A DNA stretch of 64,000 nucleotides from Thermincola carboxydiphila (lineage in GTDB: Bacteria > Bacillota > Thermincolia > Thermincolales > UBA2595): the NCBI GenBank assembly GCA_016841725.1, contig JAENYP010000006.1, forward strand, positions 124,001 through 188,000, read 5' to 3'. A program made the translations under genes and the position numbers. Below the pieces are notes generated by a model. It was not told where the DNA came from and searched no databases. It was given only the letters and a program-made list of their open reading frames with translations. The first letter of the stretch is position 1. The number at the start of each line of letters is the position of its first letter. Of this stretch, positions 1 through 19,937 are shown one piece after another.

Positions 1-1
1 T

Positions 2-1696
2 TTTATTAAGATGATTTATTCTTGCTTAGTAGATGCTGACTTTATTGATACTGAGAGTTATATGTCTGATACCTTAAAACCTCGCGGAAATAATACTTCA
101 ATTTCTCAATTAAACGATGTATTTAATAAGTTTTTATCGGATATGACCTTTAATAAAACGAAAATCAATATTAAGCGCAAAGAAATCTTGGAGCGGTGTT
201 TAAGTATGGCTAAATCAGCCACTGGATTGTATTCGCTTACTGTCCCGACTGGAGGAGGAAAGACATACTCTTCTCTTGCATTTGCATTAAATCATTCAAT
301 ATCAAATAATCTTAAAAAAATTATTTATGTAATACCGTATACCAGCATTATTGAACAAAATGCAAAGGTGTTTAAAGATGCTTTAGGTGATGAAAACGTT
401 TTAGAGCATCACAGCAATTATCAGTTTGACAACAAGGATTTCGAGGATATTCAGGCTATTAACGAAAAATTGAAGTTTGCATCGGAAAATTGGGATATTC
501 CAATTGTGGTTACAACAAATGTCCAATTCTTTGAGTCTTTATTTTCGAACAGAAGCTCGAAATGTAGAAAAATTCATAACGTGGCAAAAAGTGTTATTAT
601 ATTTGATGAAGCCCAAATGCTGCCTATTCAGTTTTTGAAACCATGTCTTTTAGCGGTGTCTGAGCTTGTAAAGAATTATGGCTCTACTGCTGTCCTTTGT
701 ACGGCTACACAACCCTCAATAAATGAATTACTTCCTTCTTCTGTTAAGTCAATAGAAATAATGGATAATCCAAAGCAACTATATGATGATTTTAAAAAAG
801 TAAAAGCTGTTAAAAAAGGTGAGATGGATGACGACACTCTTGCCGGTGAAATCAACAGACTTGAACAGGTGCTTTGCATCGTAAATACAAGAAAGCATGC
901 AAAAGAGATTTACAACAAATTAAAAGGCAATGTCTTTCACCTTAGTACTTTGATGTGTCCGGTTCACAGGCAAGAGACACTTGCAGAAATTAGACAACGT
1001 CTAAAAGATAAACAGCCATGTAAAGTTGTATCTACACAACTTATTGAAGCGGGTGTTGATATTGATTTTCCAGTGGTTTATCGTTCTATCGCCGGTATTG
1101 ATTCTATAGTACAATCTGCGGGCAGATGTAACCGTGAAGGCCGTTTACCGACAGGAAATGTCTTTGTATTTAAACCTGTTTCAGAATATGCCAAAATTAA
1201 AGGCTATTTAGAAAGAACTGCCAAGGTTGCGGATATGGTATTTAGAAGATATGATGATCCAATCTCTTTAGATGCCATTGACTATTATTTTAAGATGTTG
1301 TTTGACGTTGAGGGAGAACAAGCCATAGATAAAAAAGATATTATAGCCTGCTTTGAACAAAAAAGTAGTCAGTTGGAATTTAATTTTCAAACAGCAGCAG
1401 AGAGATTTAAACTAATTGAAAGCAACACATACTCTATTGTAATTCCTTATAATGAAGCTGCTAAAAAGTTGTTGAACGAAGCGCAATTCAGCCCATATCC
1501 GCGTGGTGCAGCAAGGAAACTGCAGCCGTATACTATATCGGTTTACGAATATGAATTCAAAACACTGCTCAAAAATGCTGCATTAAAAACAATTAACGAT
1601 AATTTTACTGTTCTCGATATTTTTGAAAAAAATTATGACCAAAGTACCGGTCTTATTATACCAAAAGATACCTATGGTGAAGCTATATTCGCATAG
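2..1696 (+). CDS. cas3: CRISPR-associated helicase/nuclease Cas3 (type I-C), 5' end outside window
   Basis: Frame open to the window edge. SF2 helicase motifs TVPTGGGKTYSS (Walker A), IIFDEAQMLP (DEAx), CTATQP, STQLIEAGVDIDFP, QSAGRCNREG. The N-terminal residues resemble the end of the HD domain. Confidence 0.95.
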   Translation, partial: FIKMIYSCLVDADFIDTESYMSDTLKPRGNNTSISQLNDVFNKFLSDMTFNKTKINIKRKEILERCLSMAKSATGLYSLTVPTGGGKTYSSLAFALNHSISNNLKKIIYVIPYTSIIEQNAKVFKDALGDENVLEHHSNYQFDNKDFEDIQAINEKLKFASENWDIPIVVTTNVQFFESLFSNRSSKCRKIHNVAKSVIIFDEAQMLPIQFLKPCLLAVSELVKNYGSTAVLCTATQPSINELLPSSVKSIEIMDNPKQLYDDFKKVKAVKKGEMDDDTLAGEINRLEQVLCIVNTRKHAKEIYNKLKGNVFHLSTLMCPVHRQETLAEIRQRLKDKQPCKVVSTQLIEAGVDIDFPVVYRSIAGIDSIVQSAGRCNREGRLPTGNVFVFKPVSEYAKIKGYLERTAKVADMVFRRYDDPISLDAIDYYFKMLFDVEGEQAIDKKDIIACFEQKSSQLEFNFQTAAERFKLIESNTYSIVIPYNEAAKKLLNEAQFSPYPRGAARKLQPYTISVYEYEFKTLLKNAALKTINDNFTVLDIFEKNYDQSTGLIIPKDTYGEAIFA

Positions 1697-1714
1697 GGGA
1701 AAGGAGGGTGAGAG

Positions 1715-2365
1715 ATGGGATACGGAATTAAATTTAAGGTGTATGGAGATTATGCTTGTTTTACAAGGCCTGAAATGAAGGTTGAACGTGTCAGCTATGA
1801 TGTTATCACTCCGTCAGCCGCAAGAGGAATTATTGAAGCAATATACTGGAAACCGGCAATAAGATGGGTTATAGACAGAATTCATGTTATCAACGAAATC
1901 AAATTTACGAATGTAAGGCGGAATGAAGTTAGCCAAAAGATTTCAAGTAGTAATGTAAAAAAAGTTATGAATGGTGGCAATTCAGAGTTATATCAAATAG
2001 CTCCGGAAATTAGACAGCAGCGAGCATCTATGATACTAAAGGATGTCTGCTATATTATTGAAGCACATTTTGAAATGACTGAAAAGGCCGGTGCAGAAGA
2101 TACCCCAGAAAAACATTATAACATTGCACTTAGGCGAATGCGACAAGGACAGTGTTATCATCAACCATGCTTTGGGACAAGGGAATTCGCTGCAAACTTT
2201 GAAATAGTAGAGAATGAAGTTCCAATAAGCGCATACAGTGGTGAAGTAGATTTAGGCTGGATGCTGTGGGATATTGATTTTCAAAATGATATGACACCAA
2301 TATTTTACAGAGCAATTATGAGAGAAGGAATCATTGATGTTAAAGACCTATTGAAAGTGAGGTGA
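1715..2365 (+). CDS. cas5c: Cas5c (Cas5d) crRNA-processing/backbone protein
   Basis: 216 aa, position between cas3 and cas8c; MGYGIKFKVYGDYACFTRPEMKVERVSYDVITPSAARGIIEAIYWKPAIRW is typical of Cas5d. Confidence 0.95.
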   Translation: MGYGIKFKVYGDYACFTRPEMKVERVSYDVITPSAARGIIEAIYWKPAIRWVIDRIHVINEIKFTNVRRNEVSQKISSSNVKKVMNGGNSELYQIAPEIRQQRASMILKDVCYIIEAHFEMTEKAGAEDTPEKHYNIALRRMRQGQCYHQPCFGTREFAANFEIVENEVPISAYSGEVDLGWMLWDIDFQNDMTPIFYRAIMREGIIDVKDLLKVR

Positions 2366-2372
2366 CAAATAA

Positions 2373-4211
2373 ATGATCATCAATGCGTTAAATAAGTACT
2401 ATGAAATACTTGCAGGGGATAAAAAGAGTGGAATCCCGTTGTACGGTTACAGCAGTGCGAAGGTTGGTTTTGCTCTTAATATTTCAGAGGCGGGAGAATT
2501 GCTTGATGTTATCCCGTTGAAAGTGGAAGAACAAGTTGGTACTAAAACAAAATTGTTTTTGCGAATGTTGATAGTACCGGAACAAAAGCTTCGATCCTCT
2601 GGGATTGCGCCAAATTTTTTATGTGACAATAGCACATATATTCTGGGGATTGACAAAAAAGGTAAACCTCAACGGTCAAAAGATGCTTTTACAGCATTTA
2701 AGGACTTACACAATAGAGTTTTAAATTATGCTGTAGGATACGCAGCAAAAGCTATTTTGGCTTTTTTAGATAACTGGAATATAAACGAAGCAAAAAATCA
2801 TCCTGTTTTAATAGATTATTTAGAAGAAATTTTAGAAGGAAGCAATTTAGTCTTTAAGTTAGATGGGGAAGTAGGCTATATACACAATGATTTAGAGATT
2901 AAAAAACTATGGGAAGAATACAACTCAAAAGGTGAAGATGATATAACAGGACAATGCCTAATAGTTGGGGAGAATACTTCAATAGCGAAGCTGCACCCAA
3001 TTATAAAAAATGTAAAAAATGCTCAATCAAGTGGCGCATCAATAGTATCATTTAATGCAAATGTTTATGAATCCTATGGTAAAGAAAATGGCTATATTTC
3101 GCCTGTTGGCAAATATTCAGCATTTGCATATACGACAGTTTTAAACCATATGCTTTCACGTCAAAAGCAAAAGATTCAAGTAGGGGATGCAACTACAGTA
3201 TTTTGGGCCGAAAGTCCTGAAGAAATATATCCGGATCTGGCGGCTGAGTTTTTCAATCCTTCTGTTGCTCTACAAGGAAAAGAAAGTAAAAATGAACATA
3301 AACGCGATGCACATATTGAAGAGTTGGTTAAAGATGTTTTGTTAAGAGCAAAGGCGGGTATGAGAATTAATGATTTAAATGGAGAAGTGAATCCACAAAC
3401 CAGATTTTACATTTTAGGATTATCACCAAACGCCAGTCGTATTTCAATCAGGTTTTTCCATTCCGATAGCTTTGGCGGATTTATAGAAAAGACTGCTCAG
3501 CATTATAAAGATATGGAACTGGTAAAAGATTTTGACAATAAACCGGAAAATATACCTATATGGATGATACTTGGAGAAACTGTTTCACCTAGAAGCAGAG
3601 ATAAGGATGCGGTCCCTCTTTTAGCAGGTGCTGTTATGCGCTCTATCATAAGTGGAACGCCATACCCGGCATCGCTTTTTAATGCTGTTATGATTAGAGT
3701 AAGAGCTGATATGGATGATAAGGATAAAAATATTCATAGGGTGAACTATGTTAGAGTTGCCATAATCAAAGCCTATCTACTAAGAAATACCAGAATATAT
3801 AAACACAAAAATTTGGAGGAGGTTTTAACGGTGAGTCTAAACGAGCAATCAACCAATGTCGAGTACTTACTGGGACGACTTTTTGCTGTACTGGAAAAAG
3901 CACAACAGGATGCAAACCCCGGTATAAACGCAACCATAAAAGACCGCTATTTTGCATCAGCATGTGCAACTCCCGCAGCAGTATTTCCAATACTACTAAG
4001 GCTTGCACAACACCATATTTCGAAGTCAGATTATGGTTATGCAATTGACCGAAAAATTGAGCCCATTATGAATAAAATAACTAAATTTCCGTCTCATTTG
4101 ACACTTGAGCAGCAAGGAGTATTTATATTAGGATATTATCACCAAAGAGTTGCATTATTTCAAAAAGTCGATAAAAAAGAAAAAGAAAATTTAAAATTGG
4201 AGGGATTATAA
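2373..4211 (+). CDS. cas8c: Cas8c (Csd1) large subunit
   Basis: 612 aa Csd1-like protein; YILGLSPNASRISIRFF and C-terminal YLLGRLFAVLEKAQQDANPGINATIKDRYFASA motifs. Confidence 0.95.
   Translation: MIINALNKYYEILAGDKKSGIPLYGYSSAKVGFALNISEAGELLDVIPLKVEEQVGTKTKLFLRMLIVPEQKLRSSGIAPNFLCDNSTYILGIDKKGKPQRSKDAFTAFKDLHNRVLNYAVGYAAKAILAFLDNWNINEAKNHPVLIDYLEEILEGSNLVFKLDGEVGYIHNDLEIKKLWEEYNSKGEDDITGQCLIVGENTSIAKLHPIIKNVKNAQSSGASIVSFNANVYESYGKENGYISPVGKYSAFAYTTVLNHMLSRQKQKIQVGDATTVFWAESPEEIYPDLAAEFFNPSVALQGKESKNEHKRDAHIEELVKDVLLRAKAGMRINDLNGEVNPQTRFYILGLSPNASRISIRFFHSDSFGGFIEKTAQHYKDMELVKDFDNKPENIPIWMILGETVSPRSRDKDAVPLLAGAVMRSIISGTPYPASLFNAVMIRVRADMDDKDKNIHRVNYVRVAIIKAYLLRNTRIYKHKNLEEVLTVSLNEQSTNVEYLLGRLFAVLEKAQQDANPGINATIKDRYFASACATPAAVFPILLRLAQHHISKSDYGYAIDRKIEPIMNKITKFPSHLTLEQQGVFILGYYHQRVALFQKVDKKEKENLKLEGL
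3831..4211 (+). CDS. cas11c: Putative Cas11c small subunit from an internal in-frame GTG start within cas8c
   Basis: GGAGGAGG at 3815-3822, 8-nt spacing, GTG at 3831 in frame with cas8c (codon 487). Product VSLNEQSTNVEYLLGRLFAVLEK..., 126 aa. Confidence 0.75.
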   Translation: MSLNEQSTNVEYLLGRLFAVLEKAQQDANPGINATIKDRYFASACATPAAVFPILLRLAQHHISKSDYGYAIDRKIEPIMNKITKFPSHLTLEQQGVFILGYYHQRVALFQKVDKKEKENLKLEGL

Positions 4212-4212
4212 A

Positions 4213-5079
4213 ATGAGTGAAATTATTAAAAATCGTTATGAGTTTGTAGTTTTATTTGATGTTGAAAACGGAAATCCAAACGGTGACCCTGACGCGGGAA
4301 ATATGCCAAGGATTGATGCTGAAACTGGGTATGGGATTGTAACAGATGTATGCATTAAAAGAAAAATCAGGAACTATGTTGAGGTTGTGAAAGACGATAG
4401 TGAGGGATATAAAATTTATGTTAAAGAGGGTGCAGTGCTTAATAAACAGCATGAAACAGCCTATATCGGATTAGGTGTTGACCCCAAAGATGAAAAAGCG
4501 GCAAAACAAAATCGTGAGCCACTTAGAGATTTTATGTGCAAAAACTTTTTCGATGTCCGGGCATTTGGCGCAGTTATGACTACAAAGGTTAATTGTGGAC
4601 AAGTTAGAGGACCTATTCAAATTAATTTCGCAAGAAGTATAGATCCTATTGTTGCACAAGAAATAACAATTACCCGGATGGCTGTAACAACTGAAAAGGA
4701 TGCTGAAAATAAGACAAATGAAATGGGCAGGAAGCATATTGTCCCATATGCACTATATAAGACAGAAGGTTATGTTTCCGCAAACCTGGCAAGAAAGACA
4801 ACCGGTTTTTCAGAGGAAGACTTAGAGTTACTATGGGAATCCGTAATAAATATGTTTGAACATGACCATTCAGCTGCCAGAGGTAAAATGGCAGTACGGA
4901 AGCTAATAATATTTAAGCATGACAGTGAACTTGGTAACGCTCCCTCAAACAAGTTATTTGAATTAATAAGTGTTAAAAGAAATGAAAGTGAAAGACCTGC
5001 TCGTAATTATAATGATTACAATGTAAAAATTGATATGTCAAAAGTACCTGAGGGCGTATCTGTTATTGAGAAGTTATGA
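4213..5079 (+). CDS. cas7c: Cas7c (Csd2) backbone subunit
   Basis: 288 aa; RYEFVVLFDVENGNPNGDPDAGNMPRIDAETGYGIVTDVCIKRKIRNYV is a Csd2 hallmark. Confidence 0.96.
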   Translation: MSEIIKNRYEFVVLFDVENGNPNGDPDAGNMPRIDAETGYGIVTDVCIKRKIRNYVEVVKDDSEGYKIYVKEGAVLNKQHETAYIGLGVDPKDEKAAKQNREPLRDFMCKNFFDVRAFGAVMTTKVNCGQVRGPIQINFARSIDPIVAQEITITRMAVTTEKDAENKTNEMGRKHIVPYALYKTEGYVSANLARKTTGFSEEDLELLWESVINMFEHDHSAARGKMAVRKLIIFKHDSELGNAPSNKLFELISVKRNESERPARNYNDYNVKIDMSKVPEGVSVIEKL

Positions 5080-5756
5080 TACCGAAATACAATGATGAAG
5101 ATCTTTTAGCTTTATCTGGGATTCAACATTTTGCCTATTGCCCAAGACAATGGGCTTTGATACATATTGAAAAACAGTGGAGTGAAAACCTGCGTACAGT
5201 TGAAGGGAGACAATTGCATGAACGTGTTGATAATCCAGATTTTTTTGAAGCCAGAGGTGGGATTTTAACAACACGTTCAGTGCCTCTTTCTTCTTATGTG
5301 CTCGGTTTCTATGGTGTAGCTGATGTAGTTGAATTTTATGCTATCGAGGAAAAAGGTGTAACATTAAATGGACGTGAAGGACAATGGTGCCCCCTTCCTG
5401 TTGAGTATAAGAGGGGAAGACCCAAAAAAGACATTATTGACGAGGTGCAACTTTGCGCCCAGGCAGTTTGTCTTGAGGAAATGCTTTGCACTACTATTGA
5501 GCATGGATATCTCTTTTATGGAGAAACAAAGCATAGAACCAAAGTAATGTTTTGCGAGGAACTTAGGCAGCAAGTTCTAAAGTTTTCTGAACAAATGCAC
5601 AGTTTGTTTGATAAACAAATTACGCCCAAAGCCAGTGCCACTAACAAAAATTGTAAGTCCTGCTCCCTTGTTGGTATTTGTCTTCCTAAAGTTGGTACCA
5701 AACAAGCAAATGTTAATGGTTACATCAAAAAATATTTAGGGCAGGAAAAATCATGA
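5076..5756 (+). CDS. cas4: Cas4 exonuclease
   Basis: 226 aa; SGIQHFAYCPRQWALIHIE, PVEYKRGRPK, and a C-terminal Cys cluster (CKSCSLVGIC). Overlaps cas7c by 4 bp. Confidence 0.95.
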   Translation: MIPKYNDEDLLALSGIQHFAYCPRQWALIHIEKQWSENLRTVEGRQLHERVDNPDFFEARGGILTTRSVPLSSYVLGFYGVADVVEFYAIEEKGVTLNGREGQWCPLPVEYKRGRPKKDIIDEVQLCAQAVCLEEMLCTTIEHGYLFYGETKHRTKVMFCEELRQQVLKFSEQMHSLFDKQITPKASATNKNCKSCSLVGICLPKVGTKQANVNGYIKKYLGQEKS

Positions 5757-6784
5757 AGAAATTACTGAATGTTTTATATGTAACTACGCCAGATTCATAT
5801 TTATCCTTAGATGGTGAGAATATTGTGATTTCAATGGGTGGCAGTGAAAAGTTTCGTTTGCCAATTCATAATATTGAAAGTATTGTATGTTTTGGTTATT
5901 TGGGAGTAAGTCCCGCTTTGATGGGATTTTGTGCGGAAAAAGGCGTTGGGCTATGTTTTGTGAGTCTCTATGGCAAGTTTTTAGCTCGTGTATCCGGCGG
6001 TGTATATGGAAATGTGCTGCTAAGAAAAAAGCAGTTTCGTGTTTCAGATATTGAAGGTGATTGCATACCAATAGCTATAAATTGTATTACGGGTAAGTTA
6101 GTAAATTCCAGAGTCGTAGTTGAACGGGGGATTCGAGATCATGCTGAACAGGTAGATATTACTGCTCTTAAACAAGCATCTTCATACCTGAAAAATTCCA
6201 CGATACGGTTGCAGAGTTGCAACACTTTAGATGGAATACGAGGTATTGAAGGTGATTGTGCCAAACTATACTTTAGGATTTTTAATGAGTTGATTTTACA
6301 GCAAAAAGAAAGTTTTTTCATGCATGGTAGAAACAAAAGACCTCCATTAGATAATTTAAATGCTTTGCTTTCTTTTCTTTATACACTGCTAGCCCATGAT
6401 ATACAGTCAGCACTAGAAACTGTAGGGTTAGATCCATATGTGGGTTTTTTGCATAGGGAACGGCCTGGAAGAGCATCACTTGCATTGGATATTATGGAAG
6501 AATTCCGAGCTTTTTTTGTTGACAGATTAGCACTTTCTTTAATTAACAGAAAGCAAATCACCACAAAAGGATTTACTGTTAAAGAAAGTGGTGGAGTAAT
6601 GATGGATGCGGATACAAGAAAAGAGGTTTTAATCGCTTGGCAGAAAAGAAAACAGGAGAAAATAACTCACCCATTTTTGAACGAAAAAATCAGTATAGGT
6701 CTATTACCATATGTTCAAGCATTATTATTAGCAAGGCATTTAAGGGGTGACCTGGATGCATATCCGCCATTTTTTTGGAAGTAG
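5753..6784 (+). CDS. cas1: Cas1 (type I-C) integrase
   Basis: 343 aa; GIEGDCAKLYF, GLDPYVGFLHRERPGRASLALDIMEEFR. Confidence 0.96.
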   Translation: MKKLLNVLYVTTPDSYLSLDGENIVISMGGSEKFRLPIHNIESIVCFGYLGVSPALMGFCAEKGVGLCFVSLYGKFLARVSGGVYGNVLLRKKQFRVSDIEGDCIPIAINCITGKLVNSRVVVERGIRDHAEQVDITALKQASSYLKNSTIRLQSCNTLDGIRGIEGDCAKLYFRIFNELILQQKESFFMHGRNKRPPLDNLNALLSFLYTLLAHDIQSALETVGLDPYVGFLHRERPGRASLALDIMEEFRAFFVDRLALSLINRKQITTKGFTVKESGGVMMDADTRKEVLIAWQKRKQEKITHPFLNEKISIGLLPYVQALLLARHLRGDLDAYPPFFWK

Positions 6785-6794
6785 GTGATAGAAT

Positions 6795-7085
6795 ATGATG
6801 GTATTAATAACTTATGATGTTAACACGGAAACTAATGCGGGTAAAAAGCGCTTAAGGCAGATTGCAAAACAATGTGTAAATAAGGGCCAAAGAGTTCAAA
6901 ATTCTGTTTTTGAATGTTTAGTAGACCCCGCCCAATTTTCGGAGTTGAGAAATAAATTAGAGAAAATAGCAGAACCTTCTACAGATAGTTTGCGGTACTA
7001 TTTTTTGGGTGAAAAATGGAAAAAACGTGTCGAGCATTTTGGAGCCAAAGTTGCATATGATCCTGAAGGAATATTGATTACTTAA
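6795..7085 (+). CDS. cas2: Cas2
   Basis: 96 aa; MVLITYDVNTETNAGKKRLRQIAKQCVNKGQRVQNSVFECLVDPAQF. Confidence 0.96.
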   Translation: MMVLITYDVNTETNAGKKRLRQIAKQCVNKGQRVQNSVFECLVDPAQFSELRNKLEKIAEPSTDSLRYYFLGEKWKKRVEHFGAKVAYDPEGILIT

Positions 7086-7264
7086 TATTTATTAATTTGC
7101 GAACCTATTGCTAACATGTTTTTTCTGGGGGATTCGCAGTTCTTAGTGTGACTAAGCAATTAGCATTATTTTTAGAATTAGTTTTATCTATTTTGTAGAT
7201 TAATTGATACGTTCGCAAAAGTTGTTTATCACTCATTGATATAGTAGATTTTTTTGTGTATACT
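7086..7264 (+). promoter_or_regulatory. CRISPR leader
   Basis: AT-rich non-coding stretch between cas2 and the first repeat. Mutant repeats cluster at the opposite end, so this side is the leader. Confidence 0.85.
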
Positions 7265-17443
<10,179 letters not shown>

Positions 17444-17478
17444 CATCGGGGCTCCGCTATTAATCAGATTCGTGGCAT

Positions 17479-17491
17479 GTCGCACACCCTT
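17479..17491 (+). repeat. Degenerate terminal repeat fragment (gtcgcacaccctt)
   Basis: Partial match to the repeat 5' part, one spacer length (35 nt) after the last full repeat. Confidence 0.55.
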
Positions 17492-17675
17492 GCCAAACAC
17501 CCCGACCTTTCTTAGCTTAATATACCGCGGAAAGGACATGAACGACTACTTGAAAATTGCATTGGGATTGCAACGTCTCACATGAAATTGAAAGGCTGTA
17601 AAGAAATTGTTGATTGAATTTATAGCATAAAAAATGTATAATATGATTAGAATGTTACTATGAGGAGTTGATACC

Positions 17676-17966
17676 ATGCAGATTAAACCGTCAGCAAGCA
17701 TCCGGCAGAATTACAACGAAATCGCGGATTTATGCAGATCTACCGGAGAACCTGTGTATCTTACGAAAAACGGTGAGGGCGATCTTGTAGTTATGGATAT
17801 AGAGTCGTTTACCCGCCGTGAGAAAATGCTAAAGCTGCGGGAAGAACTGTTGGCCGTTGAGGAAGGTCGTCTGGCCGGACGCGCCGGAACTACGCCGGAG
17901 GAACTGGATAGCTATTTGGAAAGTATCATTGATGAGGTGGAGCATGGGAAAAAATCCTCAATATAA
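17676..17966 (+). CDS. Phd/YefM-family antitoxin
   Basis: 96 aa; MQIKPSASIRQNYNEIADLCRSTGEPVYLTKNGEGDLVVMDIESF. Confidence 0.88.
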   Translation: MQIKPSASIRQNYNEIADLCRSTGEPVYLTKNGEGDLVVMDIESFTRREKMLKLREELLAVEEGRLAGRAGTTPEELDSYLESIIDEVEHGKKSSI

Positions 17967-18261
17967 GGTGATTGTATCAGATCGTTCCCGTCAAATGCTG
18001 GCAAACCATGTCCGGTTTATGGCACAAAAAAATCCCTTCGCTGCCCGTAAAGTGAAAAATGACCTGATGGATGCTATCCGTTCCCTTTATCAAATGCCGG
18101 AGCGGTTTCCGTTTCTGGAGGCTGAATTTATGCCCCCGAATAAATATCACAAGATGTTCGTGGAGAAATGGTATCTGATTCTTTATCAGATTGAGGATCA
18201 GACGGTATACGTCGATTATATCGTTGATTGCAGGCAGGATTATGGATGGCTGGTGCTATGA
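17944..18261 (+). CDS. RelE/ParE-family toxin
   Basis: ATG at 17944 overlaps the antitoxin; YKVIVSDRSRQMLANHVRFMAQKNPFAARKVKNDLMDAIRSL...YLILYQIEDQTVYVDYIVDCRQDYGWL. Confidence 0.88.
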   Translation: MGKNPQYKVIVSDRSRQMLANHVRFMAQKNPFAARKVKNDLMDAIRSLYQMPERFPFLEAEFMPPNKYHKMFVEKWYLILYQIEDQTVYVDYIVDCRQDYGWLVL

Positions 18262-18974
18262 CAAGTAAAGCGTTTTTAACCATAATTATATTAGTGTTAA
18301 CGGTATTTGTCCTCACACCTGTATGCTATGGGAATTCAGCTGAGCCACCGTCAATATTGATTATAGTTGATAATGCGCCAGATGATCTTGAAATAAGCAT
18401 AAGATTAGATAATACGTATGCTAAAGCCATGAAAACGGACAAGGTTGTTGAAACATATTTTACCTTTTATTCACATGGGCTAAGAACAGCAGGTGATTAT
18501 ACTCTAAGAATAAGCTCAGGAAGCGGCACCTTTGAAATATCATTAGATAAGCCAATGAAACTATATAACAACATCTTTACACTGGATTTGAATAATCAGA
18601 CACTTACAGCTGGGAAATCAGTGTCAAGATCAATTTTTTTAGTGTCCCTGCGCCTAACCTTGACACTTTTAATAGAAGCTATGGCATTTTGGCTATTTGG
18701 TTTTAGAGCTAAAAAGTCATGGATTGTTTTTCTTATTACTAATTTAATTACCCAAGGGGCATTGAATATCTGGATAAATGGATTTACTCCTTTGGGAAGC
18801 TATATGATTCTTACACTGATATTTGGTGAAATCCTGGTATTTATTGTTGAAATTATGGCATTCTTAATCTTGGTACAAGAGCATCGTCGTATAAGGACAT
18901 TTTTATATGTGATTATAGCAAATTTATTAAGCTTATTTGCGGGAGGATACATAATTACTGTTCTTCCGATATAA
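18258..18974 (+). CDS. Hypothetical membrane protein (signal peptide, small ectodomain, several TM helices)
   Basis: ATG overlaps the toxin stop codon (ATGA). N-terminal hydrophobic segment, polar ectodomain, about four C-terminal TM segments. Confidence 0.75.
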   Translation: MTSKAFLTIIILVLTVFVLTPVCYGNSAEPPSILIIVDNAPDDLEISIRLDNTYAKAMKTDKVVETYFTFYSHGLRTAGDYTLRISSGSGTFEISLDKPMKLYNNIFTLDLNNQTLTAGKSVSRSIFLVSLRLTLTLLIEAMAFWLFGFRAKKSWIVFLITNLITQGALNIWINGFTPLGSYMILTLIFGEILVFIVEIMAFLILVQEHRRIRTFLYVIIANLLSLFAGGYIITVLPI

Positions 18975-18987
18975 CGAGAGGGGAAAG

Positions 18988-19932
18988 ATGATGACTAACC
19001 CAATTGTAAAGCGCTATCAGGACAATCCTATATTAACAAAAAAAGATATACCTTATCCTGTACACACCGTACACAATGCAGGTGTAGCGAAGCATAACGG
19101 TAAATATTACATGCTTTTCAGGTCACACCTGGATACCGGACGCTCTATAATAGGTTTGGCTGAGAGTGATGATGGGTATAAATTCAAACCACATGATAAG
19201 CCATTTCTCATCCCTGCAAAAGATGGATTTTTCAAGGAATACGAAGCACATGGTGTTGAAGACCCTCGTATTGCTTGTATAGAAGGTGCATATTATATAA
19301 CATACAGCGCTTACTCAAAGCACGGAGTAAGAATAGGACTGGCAAAAACCAATGACTTTAAATCAATTGAAAAAATATCCTTGATTACCGAAGCTGACTA
19401 TCGAAATACCGTTCTTTTCCCTAAAAAAATAAATGGACGATATGTAAGACTGGATAGACCACACTCTGAAATCTCCCCCTGGTCAATATGGATTAGTTAT
19501 TCAAAGGACTTAATATACTGGGGTGAATCTGAACTAATTATGAAACCTGAGCCTTATCATTGGGATGAGATGAAAATCGGTCCAGGGGCTACTCCTATTG
19601 AAACAGATAAAGGGTGGCTATCAATATACCATGGTGTTTTCCCGACTATGTGCGGTTCAGTTTACAGATTAGGTGTTGCCTTGCACGACCTCGAAAATCC
19701 TGCCAGAATACTTGGCGTTAGTGACAGTTGGATTTTACAGCCTGAGGACCCATGGGAAGTAACCGGGTATGTTAATAATGTTGTGTTTACTTGTGGCGCT
19801 GTTCCTGAAAATGACGGGACAGTTAAAATATATTGGGGAGCCGCTGATTCAGTGATGTGTGTAGGAACCGCCCAAATTGATGATCTCATAAACTGCTGCC
19901 TGAATAATGCCAGGCCGCCTATACCTGTTTAA
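18988..19932 (+). CDS. GH130-family glycoside phosphorylase/hydrolase-like protein
   Basis: 314 aa; NPILTKKDIPYPVHTVHNAGVAKHNGKYYMLFRSH, HGVEDPRI, GPGATPIETDKGWLSIYHGV. Confidence 0.85.
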   Translation: MMTNPIVKRYQDNPILTKKDIPYPVHTVHNAGVAKHNGKYYMLFRSHLDTGRSIIGLAESDDGYKFKPHDKPFLIPAKDGFFKEYEAHGVEDPRIACIEGAYYITYSAYSKHGVRIGLAKTNDFKSIEKISLITEADYRNTVLFPKKINGRYVRLDRPHSEISPWSIWISYSKDLIYWGESELIMKPEPYHWDEMKIGPGATPIETDKGWLSIYHGVFPTMCGSVYRLGVALHDLENPARILGVSDSWILQPEDPWEVTGYVNNVVFTCGAVPENDGTVKIYWGAADSVMCVGTAQIDDLINCCLNNARPPIPV

Positions 19933-19937
19933 ACAGG

